From assembly GCA_025642075.2 (NCBI GenBank), contig JAODUO010000029.1, positions 560,001 through 624,000 on the forward strand: 64,000 nucleotides of DNA, in the 5' to 3' direction. Source of the stretch: Ridgeia piscesae. Its lineage: Eukaryota; Annelida; Polychaeta; Sabellida; Siboglinidae. Shown piece by piece: positions 29,301 to 38,899 of this stretch (position 1 is its first letter; every line of letters starts with the position of its first letter). Position numbers and translations under genes: made by a program. Below the pieces are notes generated by a model that was not told where the DNA came from, searched no databases, and was given only the letters and a program-made list of their open reading frames with translations.

Positions 29301-32300
29301 GACGTCACCAAGAACATGGGGAATGGTGCCATGATGCGTGATAGATTGACGTCACCAAGAACAGGGGAATGGTGCCATGATGCGTGATAGATTGACGTCA
29401 CCAAGAACAGGGGAATGGTGCCATGATGCGTGATAGATTGACGTCACCAAGAACAGGGGAATGGTGCCATGATGCGTGATAGATTGACGTCACCAAGAAC
29501 ATGGGGAATGGTGCCATGATGCGTGATAGATTGACGTCACCAAGAACATGGGGAATGGTGCCATGATGCGTGATAGATTGACGTCACCAAGAACAGGGGA
29601 ATGGTGCCATGATGCGTGATAGATTGACGTCACCAAGAACACGGGGAATGGTGCCATGATGCGTGATAGATTGACGTCACCAAGAACATGGGGAATGGTG
29701 CCATGATGCGTATAGATTGACGTCACCAAGAACATGGGGAATGGTGCATGATGGTCATAGATTGACGTCACCAAGAACATGGGGAATGGTGCCATGTGCG
29801 TGATAGATTGACGTCACCAAGAACAGGGGAATGGTGCCATGATGCGTGATAGATTGACGTCACCAAGAACATGGTGAATGGTGCCATGATGCGTGATAGA
29901 TTGACGTCACCAAGAACAGGGGAATGGTGCCATGATGCGTGATAGATTGACGTCACCAAGAACATGGGGAATGGTGCCATGATGCGTGATAGATTGACGT
30001 CACCAAGAACATGGGGAATGGTGCCATGATGCGTGATAGATTGACGTCACCAAGAACATGGGGAATGGTGCCATGATGCGTGATAGATTGACGTCACCAA
30101 GAACAGGGGAATGGTGCCATGATGCGTGATAGATTGACGTCACCAAGAACATGGGGAATGGTGCCATGATGCGTGATAGATTGACGTCACCAAGAACAGG
30201 GGAATGGTGCCATGATGCGTGATAGATTGACGTCACCAAGAACATGGGGAATGGTGCCATGATGCGTGATAGATTGACGTCACCAAGAACATGGGGAATG
30301 GTGCCATGATGCGTGATAGATTGACGTCACCAAGAACATGGGGAATGGTGCCATGATGCGTGATAGATTGACGTCACCAAGAACACGGGGAATGGTGCCA
30401 TGATGCGTGATAGATTGACGTCACCAAGAACACGGGGAATGGTGCCATGATGCGTGATAGATTGACGTCACCAAGAACATGGGGAATGGTGCCATGATGC
30501 GTGATAGATTGACGTCACCAAGAACATGGGGAATGGTGCCATGATGCGTGATAGATTGACGTCACCAAGAACATGGGGAATGGTGCCATGATGCGTGATA
30601 GATTGACGTCACCAAGAACACGGGGAATGGTGCCATGATGCGTGATAGATTGACGTCACCAAGAACACGGGGAATGGTGCCATGATGCGTGATAGATTGA
30701 CGTCACCAAGAACATGGGGAATGGTGCCATGATGCGTGATAGATTGACGTCACCAAGAACATGGTGAATGGTGCCATGATGCGTGATAGATTGACGTCAC
30801 CAAGAACATGGGGAATGGTGCCATGATGGGTCATAGATTGACGTCACCAAGAACATGGGGAATGGTGCCATGATGCGTGATAGATTGACGTCACCAAGAA
30901 CATGGTGAATGGTGCCATGATGCGTGATAGATTGACGTCACCAAGAACATGGTGAATGGTGCCATGATGCGTGATAGATTGACGTCACCAAGAACATGGT
31001 GAATGGTGCCATGATGCGTCATAGATTGACGTCACCAAGAACATGGGGAATGGTGCCATGATGTGTCATAGATTGACGTCACCAAGAACATGGGGAATGG
31101 TGCCATGATGGGTGATAGATTGACGTCACCAAGAACATGGTGAATGGTGCCATGATGCATCATAGATTGACATCACCAAGAACATGGTGAATGGTGCCAT
31201 GATGCATCATAGATTGACGTCACCAAGAACATGGGGAATGGTGTCATGATGTGTCATAGATTGACATCACCAAGAACATGGGGAATGGTGCCATGATGCT
31301 TCATAGATTGACGTCACCAAGAACATGGGGAATGGTGTCATAATGTGTCATAGATTGATGTCACCAAGAACATGGTGAATGGTGCCATGTTGGGTGATAG
31401 ATTGACATCACCAAGAACATGGTGAATGGTTCCATGATGCGTGATAGATTGACGTCACCAAGAACATGGTGAATGGTTCCATGATGCGTGATAGATTGAC
31501 ATCTCCAAGCACATGGTACTATGATGGGTTTTGCATAGGCATCAATAAAGAATACAACTCTAATTTTGCAGCTAAACGTTTTATGCTAAGACCCAGAGTC
31601 ATGTCAGGTCACTGCCAGCTGTTGAATGTATATTTGTTGTTCTCTTAAAAACTACGAAACTGCGAAATCAGTGCCTAACAGGTGGACTGGCTGATAAATC
31701 AGTGACTATACATGTTTATTCCTAGTGTAACTGTATGTAACTCCACGTGTTTATAATGAATACTTAAGTGTGACCACTAATCTAATTTTCTTTACATGGG
31801 TAGACACTTACAGGTGTATAACTTCACGTCTACTCCTTTATAAAATATATTTATTCATGATTGTATACCACACCACGTGACATACTATGTACTTGACTTA
31901 TTTTATTGTTTTTTTTTATATTTTGTGCGTGTTGAAATAAATTCATTGAACTAACTGGTGGAATGGCTGATAAATCAGTGACTAACCGGTGGAATTTCCT
32001 GTAGCATAGCCTGTGACTTGAGGAACCTCCTGTACACCATGATGAAGTCTTTCTCCAGATAAGAGTAAGGATGAGCAGCGAGTCTGTCCATCAATTTCAC
32101 AAACTGCGTAAACTGAAATGGGACGAGACAACAAACATCTAACTCTGACACAACAAATCCTTTCAATATCTTATTTCTTCAGTTTTCTAGACTTAAAACA
32201 GCCTTTAGATAGTAGAGCGCAATGGCTCAGGGGATTCTCGACTACGAGAACCTGGGTTCTAATCCTGTGCTGCGGTGTTAAAACCTTGGGCAAGTTTTTT

Positions 32301-35300
32301 CACTCGACATTGCTCCAGTTTACTCAGTTGTATAAATGAGTACCTGGCTATGGGCAGTGGTGGATATGTGTATGAGCACATTAATTGTAGCATATGGCTG
32401 GATGTTTCCCAGAGAAGCTGAGATGGTGTCTGAGTGAACAGGTCTGTCAGGGAAGTAAAGTGTAAGGCGCTTTGAACGGTCCTGAGGACTGGATACTGCG
32501 CTATATAAGAACTTACCTTTAAATATTTAAGATGCTCAACAGATTATTCTATAAACAGACTGCAACAACTGCAGCACGGGAACCTGCAACGTCGCATTTC
32601 TATCCTTGAATATATACTACCATAAATTACCTTTTTTTTAATTATAAGCCAATTTTTGTCACAATTTGAAACTGTCTGATCTGGCCAGAAGTGGCTTTTT
32701 TAATTAAAAGAAACTCCGAATATCAATTATTAATGTCACACTATTAAATATGCGTAGTTTACATACGTCTCTTTCGGGAATTTTCTCCCTCAGCATATCG
32801 CCAAGCTTCTCGCTGTCTAGCCACTGGCTGCCTGCCAAATGCCTGCAAATGAACATTTATGAATATATGTCTAAAAAAACTCACGACTGATTTATTGAAT
32901 AAATCTTTATTTCATCAGCTTGGTTAACTTAAACCACCAACTGCTGGTGTGCTTTAATTATAATTAGTGTTGTGTGATCTAGGCAGTACAGAGAATAATT
33001 CCACAGTGTTATTGGTGTAGAGTGATCAGATTGAAAAATATCTATTAATACATTTATATTTTTAAAAGGTCTTGCAAAATGTTCAGTTTTGGTTGTAAAG
33101 GAAGAATGGAAGTGTTACTTGATTGACGTTGACACACGTGAGACAATCAAAACCACAAATTAAACAAATAAATGTAGGTCACGCATTATGGGACAAAAGT
33201 GACTTCAGTGATGTTAATGTAAATTCGGTCTAACAGAACCTTTAAATATAGCGTTGTTAAAAATAAAACATTATGGCTATTGATCTTGAGTAACACAAAA
33301 TGACGTACAGAACTGTCTCGGGGCTGACGTCTCTCGCCAACATCTTATCTTCATGGTGCTTCAGTGCTTCCAACTTTAGGTTAGTTTCCTGAAAAAAAAC
33401 ACATCCCGCCAATACCATGCACTGGACCAGAACAAAAGCACTGCTCGTCATTTCATCATTATCGTTAGCTAACAAAGTTAAGGCAGCAGATGACTTTTGG
33501 TCATGGCTTGATGTCTTCGAGAGATCTCTAGCAATAAATGATGTAATGCTCCTCTTATCGATTTATGGAAACTCACGATGCGTTAAGATGAGTTAAGTAA
33601 CATAACAAAGTCATGTCTCAGTGGGTTTAGTTAAGAGACTTCTCTGTGCAATTTAACAGTATTCACACATAGCGTACGCAGTTTAACTCTGAGTGGCTTA
33701 AATCTAAAGCCAGGTAAGACAGTTAAATTGGATATTTTTTTATTTTTTAATTTTGGCAAACTGTTCTATCCAGTGAGAAAGGGTAGGTCACTGGGAATAA
33801 AAAATGTCTTGAACTGTTTTCACTCAGGCCCACCGTTGCCATGGTAGCCAAACAAAATGGCCACCACAATGGGAAAATATAGCAAACTTTATCCGCAGTC
33901 TCCAATCATTACTGTAGAATGTACAATTATAATTCTTTCACTAACTACAACGAGATATTTTGAATATTACTGAATTTTTAATTTAATTTTATATATATTT
34001 TTAAGTGATTTTTAAAAATAAGTATGCATATACTTATGCAACTTTTTACAAATGTTTCGGTGTAGTTGTGTGGAAAAAGTAATGCAGAATGCAATAATAT
34101 GAACATCATTGGTACAGCTAGTCTCTCAAGAGGCTGTCTATGAACGCAGCAACGTAAGTGGTAACTTGTGGCCCAGGTTGTCTACGTACGTGCATCAACT
34201 GGTAGTAGTTGGGAAGACCAGTGTAAAAGAGGAAATGGAATGGCCGGCCATCTACTCCGAACTCAGCCGCTGAAATCACAAAGAAACCACTTAAAAAGTA
34301 AATATGCACGTTCAACGAAACATTATATTGAACAGGATCACATTAAAATACACCAACGTATGAAATGAAGTCCATGCTGTATTTATCTGTATCATTGCTA
34401 CAGCCAACTCCAAAACGAAACGTTGTGCAAAAGATTAAAAAGGAACTTTCAACATTGAAATTTGACACAACACATTGATGGGTTCAATTTAATATGGATA
34501 ATTCCACAGCACAAATTTAAAAATAAAGATTTTACCCTTTTGTCTGTGTAGAATTAATATGAACGTAAATCTGCATCACAGTTCAGCTTTATTTATAAGA
34601 ACATATGCATTCTCCTTGCTATATCAAACTAACTGTACAAAACACGGAAATAATCTTACCTTTGCGCTTTGGTATTACTTGTGAAGGATGCTGAAAAAAG
34701 TGAAATAATAAAACACATCACATGTGTAAATATGTATTATCACTTTAATTACATGTTTAGTCAATGTTTGCAATATTAAAAACAAATACATGACATTTTA
34801 TTTATTTATATATTGTACTTTTAAAAACTACCATGGTACATTTTATGGAATGGTATAAGTACAATAACAAGGGTAGAAAGTAACTTTTTTTGCCACTAGT
34901 CCACAGGTCTAGTGGCCAGTTGAGTTCACTAGTCCACAGGTCAAGTGGCCAGTTGAGTTCACTAGTCCACAGGTCTAGTGGCCAGTTGAGTTCACTAGTC
35001 CACAGGTCTAGTGGCCAGTTGAGTTCACTAGTCCACAGGTCTAGTGGCCAGTTGAGTTCACTAGTCCACAACCAAATTTACTAGTAAATTGGAGGGTTTA
35101 AAAAAATCGGACTTTTATATGTAAATTGGGTTTATAATTATAAATTGAAATAATATATTTAAAAAACTAAGACATTACCAAAAATGTGTTATTTTCATTA
35201 ACACTCAACAAATCACCAGATATAATTAACAAAATATAATACAAAAATAACATAATCTTTACATGTAAACCTTGAACTTAGCATTTAGACTGAGCTTTGG

Positions 35301-38300
35301 TGACAGATGCATGACGGGAAACATATAAATAAACATGCTTTAGTCTATTAATTAAGAGTATGTTTTTTTCCATTTACATGTGTCTAATGCACTCAAATTG
35401 TAATTCTTAGCAAACGTACATAAATTTACAAACATGTACATAGAGGGTAGATGTACGGATGGACATAATTTGATTGCACTTTGTTCTACAAGACTTGAAT
35501 GTTTGGTGGACGTATACAATGAGTGATAATAGGGTATCGAACCAATCTGTGGCGGTCGTATAAAGCTTATAAACAATGTCTATGACAGGTAAGAGGTAGG
35601 CATTGTACCTGAGTATTTATTATACTGTTTTCAATGCTCAGTCATCAAAGTAAGAAGTGATTTAAATAACTCCAATTCAGGCCATTGTTCAGTTTTTTGT
35701 CCGGGCTGCTGTTGTCTATTTATGAACCACTGGCTCAGTCAGGTTCGACTGAAGTTAGTGAACTGACAGTGAGGTGGCGACACAGACAAAATACTGGACA
35801 CAGTACTCAGCCAGAAATTAAACCAATTATCCACACCCAGTTGAGTAAATTAACTAGAATTTATTTGTTCTGCTGACAATAAAAATTGGTAGTCCACTGG
35901 ACTAGCGAGTTGTAATATTCACTAGTCCGGGGTGCAATCTGGTAGTCTTGGAATAACGGAATTAACAGCAGTCCGTTAGTCCGAGACTACCAGATTGCTG
36001 TTAACTCCGAACCCTGTAATAATGATGAATGACACCATGCCTGCATAATGAAAATGCACTTAATAAAATATAATCAAATACTGGTACTTATGAAACAGTA
36101 ATCACAGTACCGTGGGTCACGGTCGGTGTATTGATAATGAATGTTGCATATTCCCTAAGAATGACAACATAACAAAAGGGAAATACCTTATATACATATG
36201 GGTCAGATGTGACACTCCGAAGGGTAAGATCTTATACATTTTAGGGTAAGGTAATACATTTAAGGATAAGATTTTATATACTCACCTTCATTTGGGGACG
36301 AGCTTTCCTGTCAAACAAACCTGAAGGCAGCAGGTATTCTATAGCTTTCTGAAGAACAAAACCACAGAACCACGTAGCAAATTCATAGACACAAAATAAC
36401 ATCTTTTAATGTTTAAAAAAACATACTATTAATACTGGAATTATTAATGTATTAGCAAAGCCACCATTTCCATGGCACCCCACACATGCAGTATCAAAAG
36501 AATGCTCTGTGAGACGCCAATCTGCCAAAAATAAGTTACATGGGTTCAGTTGATTCAGTCAATCAGAACTGTAATCTCAAATGCAGCGTCATCGACCTCG
36601 CAAAACCAAAGTTGGAGACAAAATGGCGGAACGGTAAACAACAGTTTATCCGCCTTGCAACTTTCCTTTGGATTATCTCAAGTTTCTGCATTGATATTTT
36701 GACAAAATGCTTGACAATATTCATAAACAAGGTTATTATATTAGTCCATGTAATTAAATTGACTTTGGGGGCGTTTTTGGGGCAAAAATTCAACAAATTA
36801 ACAGCGTGACATTCCTTGTGTCGGGCACGTGGGCTGCAATGGTAATGGATGCAACCGCAATCGGCCTGCTTGAATCAACATATTTTTTATGTCGGAGAAA
36901 ATCATAGAAATAATAGTTCTCAACAGATTTATTTCATTATTGTTTTATTTGGCAGCTAATACATGACACTACATTTGTCTAAATGGCCAAATATATTCAT
37001 CCACGCCGTCATTATCTAACAGCAGGATGAAATGTTTATTTTTGATTTTTTTTAAATTCAATTTTATATAGAAATATCCCCATGATTTTCGTTTGTTATA
37101 TAGATATTATAATTTTATTACAAAAAAAACATTCTTTTAGCATTAAAATGATGCATATTTTTATGACCAATAGTAGCAAAGTTATGATCTTTATAGGAAC
37201 GGTATGCTACAGAGGATTTGTTTCCTCACCTCTATGGTTAAGGATCAAAACTGATTTTAAAGAGCAAAATCTGGTTTAAGAGCTCTTAACGACGTTAGTG
37301 AAATGGTCCCTAGGATTAGTGAATATGAGTAAGAGACATTGGAATGGAGACAATTGGTCGAGTCACCACTGCATAATGGGGGGTAACATAAATTGGACAC
37401 AGTATCAAGGCCACTATCCACCTCAAACACAGGAGAACAAGAGGAGAACATTAGGCGTGGCTGAATAAGTCTACACCTGCTCTGTTAGATGAAATACGGG
37501 ATGTGTCATCTGTTTCATACGTACATCAATGTCTTCTTGGCGAAACGAATCCGGATCTTCCCCCATTATATTCGCCAAGTGACGTTTTCCAATTTCATAT
37601 TCTGCGATCTCATTTGTCATGAATTTGTCTGCAAACACAAAGCACACAACCAAAGTTCGAACGGTAAAATGATCATGCAACTGTGAATTATTTTAAATTG
37701 TTAACATGGCTCAATCTCAGTGCATTGGCTTCTGCATTGATACATTTGAAATATTTGAGGTTAATTTAAGAGAACCCTGTGTAAGATGTACTGTCTCATT
37801 ATATATTGTTTTATCAGTTCGCTGACTCACCGTGTGATTGTGCCCTCTGCAGGTATGCCTTCATGGCTTTGCTGATCTTCTCAGCCCTCTCGTGGCCAGC
37901 ACTGCCGACCTGAGGTGTCTGTTTTGGTGTAGCATCACTCTTGGCCGGGCCATCTGACGCCACACTAGCCAAGGACCTACACACCTACAGACGATCTGAC
38001 AATTAATAACATATACAGAGTGCAATAAAACAACTGGAAGCATTGGCAAATCACAATGCTGCTGTGTAGACTTGATTGGGTTTTGAACGAAAGTTCTGGT
38101 TATTATGTACATACATAAGTGTGTACCGTAATATCGGTATTTTGTTGCAGCATTGCTAAACAAATGAGCTCAAAAAAATTCCAGTTTTGTCCAAGGCTTG
38201 TAAACCTTAATCCTACACTGCTAACAATCGACGCAATACCGATATTGCGGCAACCACATAGCTTTACATGTAGCTGATGGCAATGATGTCGCCGAGTTAG

Positions 38301-38787
38301 ATTTGTGAATTTTATTTGTTTCAGTAATGTAACTACGCTAGTAAGTGATTTTATTTTGTAACCTAAACCTACTCAAGCTAGTCTAGTGTGTGTATACGCA
38401 TATTATAAGTCAAGATATACATGACATGTTTGGCGGAGCCCTATAAGTGTAAGTGTGTCGTCTTTAGTTAAGGACAGAAAGTAAACAATCGCCTAAACCT
38501 TTACATCATGATATACTAAAATACGGATTAACGATTCATGTTCTCGTGGTTTGAACAAGTTATCTGACGCTGTCACCAGGACAGGCTCACATATCACTGT
38601 ATTATCGCCCACATCTTTCAAGGTCCCACATCTAGACGGATTTAATGCTTTTCCTAGCGGCCGATTCTTAACCCCAAAACGTATTATGTGATGATTCTCT
38701 TAAACTTACGCGTGTCCTACATGTTGACAGTTGTGAATACGAGCAACTTGCCGCAGACTTCAAAGCACAACGTGCCGAATGCATCAT
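14376..38787 (-). CDS. MRPS9: Small ribosomal subunit protein uS9m (MRPS9), complete 14-exon gene span
   Basis: A core protein of the mitochondrial 28S ribosomal subunit whose C-terminal tail reaches the decoding centre. Fourteen coding exons on the minus strand join without frame breaks into 1206 nt, 401 aa. Residues 1-26 form a presequence rich in Arg, Ser and Ala with no acidic residue. Residues 79-112 contain [17 protein letters not shown] and 145-170 contain [12 protein letters not shown], both close to the human protein. The uS9 fold covers about 279-401. It includes the signature [12 protein letters not shown] at 339-350 and the tail [13 protein letters not shown] plus KKR. All introns are GT-AG. 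The span is 24.4 kb, mostly intron, and intron 9 (24226-31986) is filled by a minisatellite. Exons are listed separately. Identity is very secure; the first and last exons rest on phase, splice motifs and peptide content rather than transcripts. Confidence 0.96.
14661..17108. other. Bulk of MRPS9 intron 13, no exon seen
   Basis: Contains a CCCTCT array at 14926-15000, a GTCT run near 15594-15620 and a CpG-rich patch near 15050-15370. I see no further exon or RNA gene. Confidence 0.5.
14926..15002. repeat. (CCCTCT)n hexanucleotide array
   Basis: About 12 units of CCCTCT inside MRPS9 intron 13. The Leu-Ser and Arg-Glu frames across it are artefacts. Confidence 0.95.
17109..17187 (-). CDS. MRPS9: MRPS9 exon 13
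   Basis: Residues 372 (split) to 397 plus two bases: [19 protein letters not shown] then ARKKFT. A strong donor, GTACGT, interrupts the Trp codon. Reading through would instead add a long hydrophobic tail unlike any uS9. Confidence 0.95.
17188..17270. repeat. 26-bp repeat, three copies, beside the exon 13 acceptor
   Basis: Three copies built on TAATCACAATTACCCACGAT then GCAGTG. The first copy overlaps the acceptor region of MRPS9 exon 13, so the branch-point zone may lie in repeated sequence. Confidence 0.75.
17723..17892 (-). CDS. MRPS9: MRPS9 exon 12, uS9 core and signature
   Basis: Residues 315 (split) to 371. It contains [13 protein letters not shown] and the signature [12 protein letters not shown] followed by an Ala-rich helix. 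Acceptor GTTGTAG rather than the AG eight bases later, because only the first keeps the conserved REQ. Donor GTGTGT. Confidence 0.95.
17893..23339. other. MRPS9 intron 11, AT-rich, no gene seen
   Basis: A 5.4-kb intron, mostly AT-rich. Less AT-rich islands occur near 18640-19080 and 20020-20310, the latter with a TTAATTAGG motif. A short GGGTAAAAA-type repeat lies near 22580-22650. No exon is supported. Confidence 0.5.
23340..23448 (-). CDS. MRPS9: MRPS9 exon 11, start of the uS9 domain
   Basis: Residues 279 (split) to 314: [20 protein letters not shown] then VNGRSLL, the first strands of the uS9 fold. Acceptor GACAG, donor GTAGGT, phase 2. Confidence 0.95.
24183..24225 (-). CDS. MRPS9: MRPS9 exon 10, 43-nt small exon
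   Basis: Residues 265-278, [14 protein letters not shown], plus one base. Human has VQYDEQGMAFSKSEG here. Its acceptor lies only about 30 bp from the first copy of the minisatellite. Acceptor TTTCAG, donor GTAGGT. Confidence 0.93.
24256..31527. repeat. 47-bp minisatellite, about 155 copies, filling MRPS9 intron 9
   Basis: The unit contains GTCACCAAGAACACGGGGAA, TGGTGCCATGATGCGTGATA and GATTGAC, about 47 bp in all. The array is 7.3 kb, nearly the whole intron. Main variants are ACACGGGG, ACATGGGG, ACATGGTG and a shorter form with ACAGGGG (45 bp). One aberrant patch lies at about 27950-27995. The copies at 31140-31527 are the most diverged. Minus-strand frames across it repeat Met-Ala-Pro-Phe-like peptides and are artefacts. 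Confidence 0.98.
31987..32112 (-). CDS. MRPS9: MRPS9 exon 9
   Basis: Residues 223-264, [15 protein letters not shown] through QEIPP, matching the human helix pair before the uS9 domain. Acceptor ATTTCAG, donor GTTAGT, phase 0. The following intron (7,761 bp) carries the 47-bp minisatellite. Confidence 0.94.
32211..32515 (+). mobile_element. tRNA-derived SINE in MRPS9 intron 8
   Basis: The best copy of the family in this window. The head has AATGGCTCAGGGG and a B-box-like GGGTTCTAATCC. The body has TGAGTACCTGGCT and GGCTGGATGTTTCCCAGAG. The tail is GCGCTTTGAACGGTCCTGAG then TGCGCTATATAAG. It is inserted antisense to the gene, about 100 bp from the exon 9 acceptor. Confidence 0.85.
32767..32842 (-). 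CDS. MRPS9: MRPS9 exon 8
   Basis: Residue 197 (split) to 222, [17 protein letters not shown] onward, matching human VIGSRWLIKEELEEML in position. Acceptor TTTGCAG, donor GTATGT. Confidence 0.93.
33309..33388 (-). CDS. MRPS9: MRPS9 exon 7
   Basis: Residues 171-196 plus two bases: [16 protein letters not shown] onward to SPETV. Position and charge pattern follow the human linker. Acceptor is a run of T then CAG; donor GTACGT, phase 2. Confidence 0.92.
34190..34269 (-). CDS. MRPS9: MRPS9 exon 6
   Basis: Residues 144 (split) to 170. It contains [14 protein letters not shown] and YYQLMH, the best conserved block outside the uS9 domain. Acceptor GATTTCAG, donor GTACGT. Confidence 0.96.
34660..34690 (-). 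CDS. MRPS9: MRPS9 exon 5, 31-nt small exon
   Basis: Residues 134-143, [10 protein letters not shown], plus one base. It corresponds to human HPEQIFPRQR. Acceptor TTTTTTCAG and donor GTAAGA are both good. Too short to be found by ORF length alone. Confidence 0.93.
34905..35075. repeat. 33-bp minisatellite, five copies, partly palindromic
   Basis: The unit holds AGTCCACAGGTCTAGTGGCC then AGTTGAGTTCACT, 33 bp. CCACTAG and CTAGTGG within it are complementary, so each copy can form a small hairpin. It lies in MRPS9 intron 4. Confidence 0.93.
35935..35997. repeat. 26-bp inverted repeat with 11-base loop
   Basis: The left arm 35935-35960 starts CAATCTGGTAGTCTTGG. The right arm 35972-35997 ends CCGAGACTACCAGATTG. 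They pair at 24 of 26 positions, in MRPS9 intron 4, near ACTAGTCC motifs that resemble the 33-bp array. Confidence 0.85.
36286..36348 (-). CDS. MRPS9: MRPS9 exon 4
   Basis: Residues 113-133, [18 protein letters not shown] then QMK, matching the human segment AIAYLFPSGLFEKRARP. Acceptor TTCTTCAG, donor GTGAGT, phase 0 at both ends. Confidence 0.96.
36349..37524. other. MRPS9 intron 3, no exon seen
   Basis: Contains overlapping ORFs on both strands near 36540-36810 that I do not recognise. No splice-consistent exon or repeat was seen. Confidence 0.45.
37525..37628 (-). CDS. MRPS9: MRPS9 exon 3
   Basis: Residues 78 (split) to 112. It contains [17 protein letters not shown] and QEDID, near-identical to the human protein. 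Acceptor TTTGCAG, donor GTACGT, phase 1 to 0. Confidence 0.96.
37831..37984 (-). CDS. MRPS9: MRPS9 exon 2
   Basis: Residues 27-77, a poorly conserved linker ending [16 protein letters not shown]. The acceptor is CTGTAG in phase 0 and the donor is GTGAGT in phase 1. A second AG eight bases downstream would break the phase with exon 1, so it was not used. Confidence 0.88.
38710..38787 (-). CDS. MRPS9: MRPS9 exon 1, start codon and mitochondrial presequence
   Basis: Residues 1-26, starting [13 protein letters not shown] and ending TCRTR, then a GTAAGT donor in phase 0. Four Arg, one Lys, many Ser/Ala and no Asp/Glu fit a matrix-targeting peptide. Two adjacent ATG codons are possible starts; I chose the first. 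Phase matches exon 2 exactly. Confidence 0.8.
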
Positions 38788-38805
38788 TGTCAAACCAGTG
38801 ACCCG

Positions 38806-38810
38806 ATTGG
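38806..38810 (-). promoter_or_regulatory. CCAAT motif just upstream of MRPS9 start
   Basis: ATACCAATCGGG on the minus strand, about 20 nt before the first ATG. It fits an NF-Y-type box, but whether it lies in the promoter or the 5' UTR cannot be told from sequence. Confidence 0.25.
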
Positions 38811-38899
38811 TATCATATTATGCCACCAGGGATAGTTAACTCCAATTTGACCCGCCTAGTGGCAGCACATGTTCCTCTCCAATGCGAAAATATTTATAA

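Noticed and set aside
24256..31527. CRISPR array or other direct-repeat system
   Set aside because: Units are head-to-tail with no unique spacers, in an intron of an animal gene. It is a minisatellite.
36540..36809. Overlapping ORFs on both strands in MRPS9 intron 3
   Set aside because: No recognised domain; open frames of this size are expected in AT-rich DNA.
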